Of a DNA stretch of 11,428 nucleotides, positions 1-6,456 are shown in pieces. The stretch is from the NCBI GenBank assembly GCA_019310865.1, contig JAFDDL010000194.1, positions 1 through 11,428 on the forward strand. The letters run 5' to 3'. The stretch comes from Deltaproteobacteria bacterium. Its GTDB lineage: Bacteria; Desulfobacterota; Desulfobacteria; Desulfobacterales; JAFDDL01. Position 1 is the stretch's first letter. Each line of letters begins with the position of its first letter. The notes below the pieces were generated by a model. It saw only the letters and a list, made by a program, of their open reading frames with translations, had not been told where the DNA came from and made no database searches. The translations under genes and the position numbers were made by a program.

Positions 1-613
1 CGGTTGTGCATCCTTTGTCTTTTGCTTCTCGTATAGCCGATAAGGTTTGCCTAGTACATTTTTCGAAATCAATACACAGCACGACATCTTTTTGCGTAAA
101 ATGCCCCATAAAGTTAAACAGATATGCATTATAATATAATACTTCATGTACATGAGGAATAATAACCCGAAGCTCTCTAGATAAAAAACCGGCAAGAGAA
201 GATGCCCAACCCAGACCAATAATATAAGTGTGGTTGGACTTCAAAATTGCTCGTGCAACTTTTTCTACAACCCGAACGGATACGTTGGAAATGGTACTGC
301 TAAAAGCATCAAAATCCGCTGCCATTGATCTTTTAATAACGTCTTCGATTTTTGATTCTACTTTCAGCCCGCTTAAAACGATATCATAAGGAGCGGAAAT
401 ATTTGATCTGAAGTCTTTTTTTCTGCTCGTTTTCAGTTCATGATACCCCTTAAAGCCCATATCTTGAGCAGCCCGTACAACCGTTGCCGGGTCAACACTT
501 AATTTTACCGCTAAATCCTTGACGTTTAAAACGGCAATTTGGGCTGGATTATCAAGAATATATTTTACAACCATCCGCCTCTTTTTTGGCAGCTTTCGTA
601 ATTTTTCAGTCAT
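1..613 (-). CDS. RpiR/MurR-family transcriptional regulator, 5' part only
   Basis: This is a DNA-binding regulator of the RpiR/MurR family, cut by the left window edge; about 204 codons are visible of a family length near 280-300. The start is ATG at 613-611, preceded by the Shine-Dalgarno GAGGTG (plus-strand 626-621) with a 7-base gap. Residues 1-75 form the N-terminal helix-turn-helix domain, with the family pattern of DLA at 33-35, DPATVVRAAQDMGFKGYHEL around 41-60. A SIS (sugar isomerase) fold follows from about residue 115, with its first loop as GLGWASS at 133-139. Family members sense phosphosugars and usually control sugar or amino-sugar genes nearby. The second ligand loop, normally S-x-S-G-x-T, reads IDFEKCTRQT at 181-190, so the ligand may differ. 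It diverges from the TonB receptor gene and probably controls it and itself (inference). Its base composition is much more AT-rich than the plus-strand genes. Confidence 0.9.
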   Translation of the reverse strand, partial: MTEKLRKLPKKRRMVVKYILDNPAQIAVLNVKDLAVKLSVDPATVVRAAQDMGFKGYHELKTSRKKDFRSNISAPYDIVLSGLKVESKIEDVIKRSMAADFDAFSSTISNVSVRVVEKVARAILKSNHTYIIGLGWASSLAGFLSRELRVIIPHVHEVLYYNAYLFNFMGHFTQKDVVLCIDFEKCTRQTLSAIREAKDKGCTT

Positions 614-675
614 TAGGGAGCACCTCAGTTAGATAATCTAAGCGCAAAAGTAACCTAGTTGCGGCCACTTGTCCA

Positions 676-698
676 ATTAAATGTGTGAAAAATTTAAT
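676..698. promoter_or_regulatory. AT-rich palindrome, possible operator near the regulator gene
   Basis: ATTAAAT (676-682) and ATTTAAT (692-698) are perfect 7-base inverted arms around a 9-base spacer. The site lies 63 bases upstream of the regulator start codon, where an autoregulatory operator could sit. The region is AT-rich, so a chance palindrome is possible; binding by the regulator is inference. Confidence 0.3.
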
Positions 699-751
699 AC
701 GTTATCCCGGCAGCACAAAGAACCAAAACTAGAAAAAACTATCGTATGTAA

Positions 752-770
752 ATAAATTGCAAATATTTAT
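752..770. promoter_or_regulatory. AT-rich palindrome, possible upstream operator
   Basis: ATAAAT (752-757) and ATTTAT (765-770) are perfect 6-base inverted arms centred on base 761. The site lies about 30 bases upstream of the receptor promoter -35 element, and its right half is repeated 30 bases downstream (see 758-800). It is a candidate site for the divergent RpiR-family regulator; this is inference. Confidence 0.35.
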
Positions 771-800
771 CGCTTTTATAAAAATTCTGCAAATTTTTAT
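758..800 (+). repeat. Direct repeat, 13-bp units 30 bp apart
   Basis: TGCAAATATTTAT (758-770) and TGCAAATTTTTAT (788-800) match at 12 of 13 positions and start exactly 30 bases apart, close to three helical turns, so both face the same side of the DNA. The second copy ends on the -35 box. Same-face spacing favours cooperative binding by one regulator, probably the divergent RpiR-family protein (inference). Confidence 0.5.
778..800. promoter_or_regulatory. Perfect 9-bp-arm palindrome abutting the -35 box, candidate operator
   Basis: ATAAAAATT (778-786) and AATTTTTAT (792-800) are exact inverted arms around CTGCA. The last base of the right arm is the first base of the -35 hexamer TTGACA (800-805). 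Protein bound here would touch RNA polymerase, so the site could serve for repression or activation. It is the strongest operator candidate in the window, but it rests on symmetry and position alone. Confidence 0.45.
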
Positions 801-827
801 TGACAATCTATTTTGTTTATGTTTAAA
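800..827 (+). promoter_or_regulatory. Predicted sigma70-type promoter for the receptor operon
   Basis: A consensus -35 box TTGACA (800-805) is followed after 16 bases by TTTAAA (822-827), a 4-of-6 match to the -10 consensus. Transcription would start near 834, giving a leader of about 115 bases before the receptor start codon. The -35 box overlaps the end of the palindrome at 778-800, so regulation at this point is likely. Confidence 0.55.
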
Positions 828-948
828 AGGGTTTAACGCAAAGAAAAATTATTGATGAATTTAGACACCGCCGGGAAGAAGCGCTCCGGATGGGAGGGGC
901 CGAGAACATCGAACGTCAACATCAGCGTCATAAAAAAGGGAGGTTATT

Positions 949-3183
949 ATGAAAAAGAGCCTAGCCGTAACCATTGCATTACTTATCGGAATGGGGGGGA
1001 TATTTGTATCCCAGTCCTATGCAGAGGAGGGAGAGGAAGAAAATTATAACGATTTTATTCTTGAGGAGGTGGTCGTAACCGCTCAAAAACGCGAGGAAAA
1101 TTTACAGGATGTTCCGATCTCCATCACGGCGATTTCTGAAGGGCGGCTGGAGCAATTGGGCGCCCGGGAGATTGCCGATGTTCAAAACTTTGCCCCCAAC
1201 GTGGATTTCGGCAATACCCTTACAAATGACAACCCTTCGATCCGTATCCGTGGTATTAGGACATCTGCAAGTAATATCGGGTTCGAAGCCGGGTTCGGTG
1301 TCTATGTGGACGGGGTGTATATGGGGCGTAACTCCGCCCTGAACCAGACGCTGGCGGATGTGGCGCTGATGGAAGTCTTGCGCGGTCCCCAGGGCACCCT
1401 GTTCGGGAAAAATACGACTGTCGGTGCCTTCAATATTACAACGCGCCGTCCGAGCGAGGATCTGGAACTCAATGTCCAGGTCGAGGCCGGCAATTACAAT
1501 CTAAAGAGAGCCCGCGGCCACATCAGCGGTCCCATCGTCGCTGACAAACTTTTCGGGAAAATAACCCTGTTCAAAGACCTCTGGGATGGTTTTTACGAAA
1601 ACCTCAATCCGGGTACCCACGACGCGGTGGATGAAGATCAGATCGGCGGCCGGGGGGAGTTGCGGTACACCCCCACGGACGACCTGGATATCGCCCTGCG
1701 TTTCGATCATGCGTACAGCGACCGGTATGCGATTCCCTGGAATATTGATGACACTGATCCTCACTTATTTCCACATCCGATATTTGGGGTCGTCTTACCA
1801 GTCAATTTCCCGGGCAACAACCCCGGCACAATCTCACAGGATGACACTTCAGAAGAGCGGACCATAGAAGGGACGTCCCTTACCATGGATTACGGTTTTG
1901 GTGATGGATATTCTCTCACATCCATCTCGGCGCTGCGTGGCCTCGAGGTGCAAATCCAAGGGGATATGGATAGTACAGCCTATGACATTCTCGGAATTGA
2001 CCTTATCAGCGAATATACACAGCTTACTCAGGAATTACGGATCACCTCTCCCGCCGGGCGAAAACTCGAATACGTCGCAGGATTGTATTTCTACTCCCAG
2101 GACGCGAAATCCATTGCTGATACCATAGCGCTGGGGGTGGTATTTCCATTTGGTCCTTGGCCCACTGTTAACTCTGCAACCATCCGGATTAACACCGAAG
2201 TGGATACCAAAAGTGCGGCCGTATTTCTTGACGGACGTTATGCGCTCACCGATCGGTTTAAACTCCTTTTTGGCGCGCGTTACACCCAGGAGGAGAAGGA
2301 CCTGAAGATGAAACAACAGGGAGTTTTTATGTTCTTCCCTGACATCGCCACCTTTACAGATAGTCGCTCAGACCAGGAAATATCACCTACGGTTGGATTG
2401 AGCTTCAGCGCCAGTGACAATGTGACCATGTACGGCCGGGTAGCGCGCGGGTTTAAAAGCGGCGGTTGGAATTCATCGATGATCGGATATAGTGTACTTC
2501 TCCCATCGGGGGCCCCTGACGTAGCAAAGATGTCTTTTAACCCGGAATTCATGACCAGCTATGAAGTAGGGATGAAGTCGGAGCTTTTTGATCACCGCCT
2601 CCGATTGAATACGGCCATGTTTTATACCGATTATGAGGATATGCAGCTCAGAATTTACCGCGGAATTGAGGGAGAGATCACCGCCAATGCAGGGGAAGCG
2701 CGCAGCATGGGTTTTGAATTGGAGATCGATGCGATGCCGACCAACAACCTGCGCATTACCGCCGGCCTTGGGTATGCTGATGCGGAATATACTAAGCTTG
2801 ATCTCGATGACTCAGTACCCGGTAACCAGAATGGTCAGCGGATGCCCGGGCCGAAGTGGTCGACCAACTTGAACTTGACTTACACCATTCCGATGTCCTT
2901 TGGCGAGATCATCGGGGGAGTGGATTATTCATACAAAACCAAGTCATTCGGGAGCGCCAATGACCCCGAGGAGACCGAATTTGGGAGCAGTGAGCTCATT
3001 AATGCGCGCCTCAGCATGAACATTTTCGATTCGTGGCAGATAGCTGCTTGGGGTAAAAATTTAATGGACAAAGAGAATGTCATTGCCCGCATAGGAGACT
3101 ACAACCTGGAACTTGTGCGAATGGACGTTGTGAATTACGGTGCACCGCGTACTTTTGGTCTGACAGTAACATATAATTATTAA
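949..3183 (+). CDS. TonB-dependent outer-membrane receptor
   Basis: This 744-residue protein is an outer-membrane beta-barrel that imports a ligand into the periplasm using TonB/ExbBD energy; the family takes up siderophores, cobalamin, glycans and other small compounds. Residues 1-25 are a signal peptide with predicted cleavage after SYA. The TonB box is EEVVVTA at 39-45. The plug domain follows (DVPISITAI onward), with the conserved RGPQGTLFG stretch beginning at residue 145. The barrel fills roughly 180-744, includes ARGFKSGGWN near 497-506, and ends in a terminal aromatic (Tyr) as expected for BAM-assembled barrels. Length is usual for the family. The start is fixed by GGGAGG at 938-943 and the signal peptide. 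Ligand specificity cannot be read from the sequence; the downstream amidohydrolase, sulfatase and amino-sugar genes suggest an organic, perhaps sulfated, ligand (inference). It is the first gene after the predicted promoter. Confidence 0.95.
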   Translation: MKKSLAVTIALLIGMGGIFVSQSYAEEGEEENYNDFILEEVVVTAQKREENLQDVPISITAISEGRLEQLGAREIADVQNFAPNVDFGNTLTNDNPSIRIRGIRTSASNIGFEAGFGVYVDGVYMGRNSALNQTLADVALMEVLRGPQGTLFGKNTTVGAFNITTRRPSEDLELNVQVEAGNYNLKRARGHISGPIVADKLFGKITLFKDLWDGFYENLNPGTHDAVDEDQIGGRGELRYTPTDDLDIALRFDHAYSDRYAIPWNIDDTDPHLFPHPIFGVVLPVNFPGNNPGTISQDDTSEERTIEGTSLTMDYGFGDGYSLTSISALRGLEVQIQGDMDSTAYDILGIDLISEYTQLTQELRITSPAGRKLEYVAGLYFYSQDAKSIADTIALGVVFPFGPWPTVNSATIRINTEVDTKSAAVFLDGRYALTDRFKLLFGARYTQEEKDLKMKQQGVFMFFPDIATFTDSRSDQEISPTVGLSFSASDNVTMYGRVARGFKSGGWNSSMIGYSVLLPSGAPDVAKMSFNPEFMTSYEVGMKSELFDHRLRLNTAMFYTDYEDMQLRIYRGIEGEITANAGEARSMGFELEIDAMPTNNLRITAGLGYADAEYTKLDLDDSVPGNQNGQRMPGPKWSTNLNLTYTIPMSFGEIIGGVDYSYKTKSFGSANDPEETEFGSSELINARLSMNIFDSWQIAAWGKNLMDKENVIARIGDYNLELVRMDVVNYGAPRTFGLTVTYNY

Positions 3184-3190
3184 AAGGCGC

Positions 3191-3207
3191 TGGGGAAAAG
3201 TTCCCCA
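3191..3207 (+). other. Short hairpin just after the receptor stop codon
   Basis: TGGGGAA (3191-3197) and TTCCCCA (3201-3207) form a perfect 7-bp stem with a 3-base loop, 8 bases after the receptor stop. No T run follows, so it is not an intrinsic terminator by itself. It may protect the 3' end of the receptor mRNA or work with the larger hairpin just downstream. Confidence 0.45.
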
Positions 3208-3216
3208 ATGAAGAGG

Positions 3217-3255
3217 CGTATCCATCCGGTAATGCAATATTTCCGGATGGATGCG
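3217..3255 (+). terminator. Stem-loop between receptor and ABC transporter, possible weak terminator
   Basis: TCCATCCGG (3221-3229) pairs exactly with CCGGATGGA (3243-3251). The stem extends to 13 pairs (3217-3220 with 3252-3255) if one G-U pair is allowed, with a 13-base loop. TTATTAT follows directly, a poor T run, so termination would be partial. It could reduce transcription of the ABC genes relative to the receptor while keeping them in one operon. Confidence 0.45.
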
Positions 3256-3287
3256 TTATTATGTAGCAAAGGAGTAACCATACCATC

Positions 3288-4049
3288 ATGAACAACCACC
3301 TGCTTGCATGTAAGGAATTGTTTAAAACCTTTAGTACCGGGGCCGGTGATGTTGAAGTAGAAGTGGTCCGCGGTGTTAACCTGGAAGTTCAGGCCGGAGA
3401 TTTTACCGTGCTGATGGGCAGTTCCGGTTCCGGAAAATCTACGCTGCTGTACCTGATGAGCGGCCTGGAATCCATCACCGCCGGAGAGGCATGGTTTGAA
3501 GGGCAAAAGATTTCCAGCATGAAAGAAAAAGACCTGTCCCTGCTGCGGCGCAGCGGAATGGGCTTTGTCTTTCAGGCCTTCAATCTGATACCCAATCTGA
3601 CGGTGCTGGAGAATATCCTGGTGGCGGGCTATCTCGGGAACCCCGATAAGAAAGCAGTGGAAGAGAGAGCCCGGAAGTTGCTCGAAAACTTCGGCCTGGC
3701 GAAGCTTGCGGATCGGCGGCCCGCCAAGGTGTCCGGCGGTGAGCAGCAGCGGGCGGCCACCGCGCGTTCCCTGATTAACTCCCCCCGGATCCTGTTTGCC
3801 GATGAGCCCACCGGCGCGCTTAACAGCGCCGCCGGGAAAAAAGTGCTGGATTATTTCACCCAGCTGGCCGCCGGCGGGCAGACCATTTTCATGGTCACCC
3901 ACGATCTGAAGGCGGCGTGTCGCGGCAATCGGGTGCTTTACCTGAATGACGGGCAGATTCACGGCGAATATACGTTTGACGATGACAAGATGTCTTTTAG
4001 CAAGCGTGAAGAGCTGCTCTTTGCCTGGCTGACCAAACAGGGATGGTGA
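3288..4049 (+). CDS. ABC transporter ATP-binding protein, LolD/MacB/YbbA type
   Basis: This 253-residue cytoplasmic ATPase powers the FtsX-type permease encoded next. Visible motifs in order are Walker A GSSGSGKST at 44-52, Q-loop Gln96 in VFQAFNLIPNLTVLENI, signature VSGGEQQR at 148-155, Walker B ILFADE at 168-173 and H-loop His205. The D-loop reads GALN at 176-179, with Asn where most relatives have Asp; this may slow or alter ATPase coupling. The family (LolD, MacB, FtsE, YbbA) drives type VII 'mechanotransmission' transporters that move lipoproteins, peptides or hydrophobic compounds outward or out of the inner membrane rather than importing nutrients. AAAGGAG (3268-3274) lies 13 bases before the ATG, a slightly long gap. 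The end overlaps the permease start by 7 bases. Confidence 0.93.
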   Translation: MNNHLLACKELFKTFSTGAGDVEVEVVRGVNLEVQAGDFTVLMGSSGSGKSTLLYLMSGLESITAGEAWFEGQKISSMKEKDLSLLRRSGMGFVFQAFNLIPNLTVLENILVAGYLGNPDKKAVEERARKLLENFGLAKLADRRPAKVSGGEQQRAATARSLINSPRILFADEPTGALNSAAGKKVLDYFTQLAAGGQTIFMVTHDLKAACRGNRVLYLNDGQIHGEYTFDDDKMSFSKREELLFAWLTKQGW

Positions 4050-4756
4050 TCAATATGGGTGCAAACAATTCCGACGGCGGCAAGGCAGGCGCTGGGCGCG
4101 GTTTGCTGCTGCTTGCCTTTACAAATATCAAACGCGAGAAGCTTCGCAGCGGGCTGGTCTTTCTCACGATAACGCTGGCCACGCTGTTGTTCCTGACGGC
4201 CCTGGGATCGCTGAGCGGGTTCCGGCGGCCCATCGCCGATATGTTGTCCTCGCAAAATGCATCCCATGCGTTGATTCGTTTCGACACCCGCATTTATGCC
4301 GCGGACGACATTAGAACCTGGTGGGCCGGCAGTGAAAAGGTAGAGAGCGTCACCCCGCTGCTGCCCACCGTGACCACCATTAACCGTCCGGTATACGCAG
4401 GCAAGGAGTTGGGAGCGAACCTGATCCTGACGGAACGACCCCGGACGGCGATGACACAGGACCGACTCGAGTTTATGGAGGGCACGCCAGAGATATGCCC
4501 GGCGCCGGGAGAGATCTGGCTTGCCAGCTCAACCGCCCGGGCGGCAGGGCTTCACCCGGGGGATGTGCTGGAAATATCCACCGACCAGGGAATACAACCT
4601 TTCAAGATCTCAGGGGTTGTCATCCCCAGTATTCCAGTGGCTTTGTTCAGCCGGAGCGAGCCTGGGTTGCGCCGGGGGAACTGGCAAGCCTGTATCCACC
4701 GGGCGCATTGCATAATTACACCCTCGGCATCCGTCTTCACGATCCGGGAGATTTGA
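4043..4756 (+). CDS. FtsX-family ABC permease, N-terminal part before frameshift
   Basis: This frame encodes the first part of a LolC/MacB/YbbP-type permease. The start at 4043 overlaps the ATPase gene by 7 bases; an in-frame ATG at 4055 is also possible. Residues about 35-60 are the first membrane segment (SGLVFLTITLATLLFLTAL). A periplasmic domain follows, ending with ISGVVIP at residues 189-195. After Pro195 the reading frame stops resembling the family and ends at 4756, while the homologous sequence continues in the -1 frame (CAG at 4627 onward). Only residues 1-195 are therefore likely to be genuine; the tail to 237 is out-of-frame sequence. Without a frame change the product would have one membrane helix and no second half, so it would not be a working permease. 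See 4624-4629 for the shift site and 4627-6456 for the rest. Confidence 0.8.
   Translation: MVINMGANNSDGGKAGAGRGLLLLAFTNIKREKLRSGLVFLTITLATLLFLTALGSLSGFRRPIADMLSSQNASHALIRFDTRIYAADDIRTWWAGSEKVESVTPLLPTVTTINRPVYAGKELGANLILTERPRTAMTQDRLEFMEGTPEICPAPGEIWLASSTARAAGLHPGDVLEISTDQGIQPFKISGVVIPSIPVALFSRSEPGLRRGNWQACIHRAHCIITPSASVFTIREI
4624..4629 (+). other. Frameshift site (C4 run) in the permease gene
   Basis: The permease moves from the frame of 4043 to the -1 frame at CCCC (4624-4627). In the first frame the codons are ATC (4622-4624), CCC (4625-4627), AGT; the homologous continuation starts with CAG at 4627-4629. One extra C in the run would restore a single protein reading VVIPQYSSGFVQPER across the join. 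A CCC codon inside CCCC can also slip back one base in the ribosome. The candidates are a homopolymer sequencing error, a genuine single-base deletion, or slippage used for expression. An error is the simplest explanation for an otherwise intact gene. Confidence 0.75.
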
Positions 4757-6456
4757 ACGCCGTATGGAATGACTTCAACCGGTTCACCGGGAAAGGATTC
4801 ACCGGTGGGTATACGCCTTTGGACGCCATTGTCAACTCTTACTCGTTTATGGTCGACATGCTGGGCATGCTGGTCCTGGCGTTTGGCGTCCTCTCTCTCC
4901 TCGTGGCGCTGTTCATCATTTCTTCCACCATCAGTGGCGAGATCCTGGCCAATTACCGGACCTTCGGTATCCTGAAATCCCTGGGGTATACGCCGCGTAA
5001 CGTGGTGGCCATATTCCAGTTGCAGTTTCTGCTCATTGCCCTGGCGGCACTTCCCGTCGGAATCATCGGCAGCTATTTTACCACCCGGACCATGCTGGAG
5101 TTGATGCTGGCTTCCATCGGCACGGCACGGGTACAGCTTGATTTTCTCGGGCCTGCCACCCTTACCTTCTTCATACTGTCGACCCTGGTTGTCCTGGCGG
5201 CCGGTATGGCAGGGGGCAAAGCCGGTAGAATCAAACCCGCATCTTCCATTCGATTCGGCGCGCCCGAGGAGAGTGTGACCCGGCGCCAGCCGTTTCACCT
5301 GAGACTGGCCCGGTACCTGCCCCTGTCCCTGGTGATTGGACTCAAGAACCTGGTGTCGGGAAAACGGCGGGAACTCTATGATCTGATCAGCATCTCGGTC
5401 ACTGCCTTTGTTCTGTTGTTCAGCATAAACGTGTTCAACTCCATGCTGGAGATGAAAAACAACATGCCCTTCTGGGGACTCGACGGATCGGATGTGACGA
5501 TCAAACGGAGCGACAGCATCTTCGGGGTACGGTACAAAACGTTGAAACAATACCTGATGGAAGATCCGAACGTGGTCATCGCCGGTGGCAATTCGTCGGT
5601 GGAGGTAACCATTCCCGCTGGTTCAAACGGTCCCGCTAGAAAGGTTTCCGGGGATGTGGTTGACGGAAATCTGGACACTTTCGGATTCATCAACCTGACC
5701 GGCCGGAATCCGGTGAATCCCGGAGAGATCAGCGTCGGTATCAGTCTTGCCGAAAAATATGGCCTTGCACTGGGGGACGCCTTTGAGGTGCTGGTCCGCG
5801 GTCAGCCCCAGACGTTCACGGTGATGGGGATTTTTCAAAGCACCAATCAGGGGGGATATACCTTCCGCACGACGCTGGAAAGCATACGGAAAACCAATCC
5901 GTACTATGAGCCGCCGGTGCTGACGGTTGTTTTGGCGGAGGGGGCCGATCGCGAGGCCTTTATGCAGACCCTGGAGGCCGGGTTCGGTCAGGCGGTGGAT
6001 GTGGAACCCCGGGAAAAGCTGGTGGAAGCCCAATTGAAATCCGTTACCCAGAGCCTTGGCATGGTGCTTGGCTTCCTGTCCTTAATTTTTCTGTTGGTCT
6101 CAGCGGTCAGCATATTCAACTCCACGGCCATGGGAATCAACGAGACGAAACGGCATTACGGCATTTACAAAGCGATCGGCTATACCCAAGCCCAGGTCCG
6201 CCTGATGATTGTTTCCAAGAGCGCCGTTCTCGGGTTGGCGGCCGTGGCTGTGGGTTGCGTTCTGTTCTGGACGCTGACCCGGACAATTATGGCTTTGTTA
6301 ATGACACAGATGGGGATGGCCCAATTCCCCATGGTCATCAGCCCCGTGGGGAGCATGATGATGCTGCCGACGGTCATCGCACTTTGTGTCATCAGCGCCT
6401 GGCTGCCGTCCAACCGGATTGCCAGGATCAAAGCTCGGGAGTTAATTGTAGAATGA
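4627..6456 (+). CDS. FtsX-family ABC permease, C-terminal part after frameshift
   Basis: This frame supplies residues 196-804 of the reconstructed permease. Predicted membrane segments in combined numbering are about 270-295, 320-347, 374-393, 448-468, 672-695, 728-750 and 765-789. With the first helix this gives eight segments in two FtsX repeats of 1+3, each with a large periplasmic domain. The 804-residue length and two-repeat plan resemble E. coli YbbP more than single-repeat MacB or LolC. The protein should sit in the inner membrane with the upstream ATPase and move a hydrophobic or peptide-like molecule. The frame is open without a stop to 6456, and the ATGA overlap with the next gene (ATG 6453-6455, TGA 6454-6456) implies coupled translation with the serine hydrolase. 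An ATG at 4495 opens this frame earlier, but sequence before 4627 is out of register with the family. Confidence 0.85.
   Translation, partial: QYSSGFVQPERAWVAPGELASLYPPGALHNYTLGIRLHDPGDLNAVWNDFNRFTGKGFTGGYTPLDAIVNSYSFMVDMLGMLVLAFGVLSLLVALFIISSTISGEILANYRTFGILKSLGYTPRNVVAIFQLQFLLIALAALPVGIIGSYFTTRTMLELMLASIGTARVQLDFLGPATLTFFILSTLVVLAAGMAGGKAGRIKPASSIRFGAPEESVTRRQPFHLRLARYLPLSLVIGLKNLVSGKRRELYDLISISVTAFVLLFSINVFNSMLEMKNNMPFWGLDGSDVTIKRSDSIFGVRYKTLKQYLMEDPNVVIAGGNSSVEVTIPAGSNGPARKVSGDVVDGNLDTFGFINLTGRNPVNPGEISVGISLAEKYGLALGDAFEVLVRGQPQTFTVMGIFQSTNQGGYTFRTTLESIRKTNPYYEPPVLTVVLAEGADREAFMQTLEAGFGQAVDVEPREKLVEAQLKSVTQSLGMVLGFLSLIFLLVSAVSIFNSTAMGINETKRHYGIYKAIGYTQAQVRLMIVSKSAVLGLAAVAVGCVLFWTLTRTIMALLMTQMGMAQFPMVISPVGSMMMLPTVIALCVISAWLPSNRIARIKARELIVE

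Larger units (their letters stand above)
614..948. promoter_or_regulatory. Divergent intergenic control region between regulator and TonB receptor
   Basis: This 335-base stretch carries no credible gene. Bases 614-840 are very AT-rich and hold three palindromes (676-698, 752-770, 778-800), a direct repeat (758-770 and 788-800) and a sigma70-like promoter reading right. Bases 841-937 are a GC-richer untranslated leader of roughly 110 bases. The Shine-Dalgarno GGGAGG at 938-943 serves the receptor start at 949 with a 5-base gap. The arrangement is typical of a local regulator controlling a divergent operon. Confidence 0.75.

Noticed and set aside
852..1049. Small open frame of 65 codons (TTG 852 or ATG 855) across the receptor leader
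   Set aside because: It has no good ribosome site, overlaps the receptor gene by 100 bases in another frame and shows no recognisable protein features; the receptor start with GGGAGG and a signal peptide is clearly the real one.
3180..3962. Minus-strand open frame of about 260 codons opposite the ABC ATPase
   Set aside because: It is an antisense shadow of a GC-rich gene; the plus strand carries every ABC motif, and the antisense translation is Gln/His-rich with no domain.
4495..4626. ATG at 4495 as the true start of a separate second permease gene
   Set aside because: Sequence from 4495 to about 4626 in this frame is unlike the permease family, whereas the other frame matches over the same bases; one frameshifted gene is the simpler reading.
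4552..5550. Minus-strand open frame of about 330 codons opposite the permease
   Set aside because: The plus strand shows clear FtsX membrane segments and family sequence; the antisense product is low-complexity polar sequence without motifs.
6255..6452. Upstream extension of the serine hydrolase to an in-frame ATG at 6255
   Set aside because: It would lie inside the permease coding region and remove the N-terminal signal peptide; the ATGA overlap start at 6453 explains the data better.
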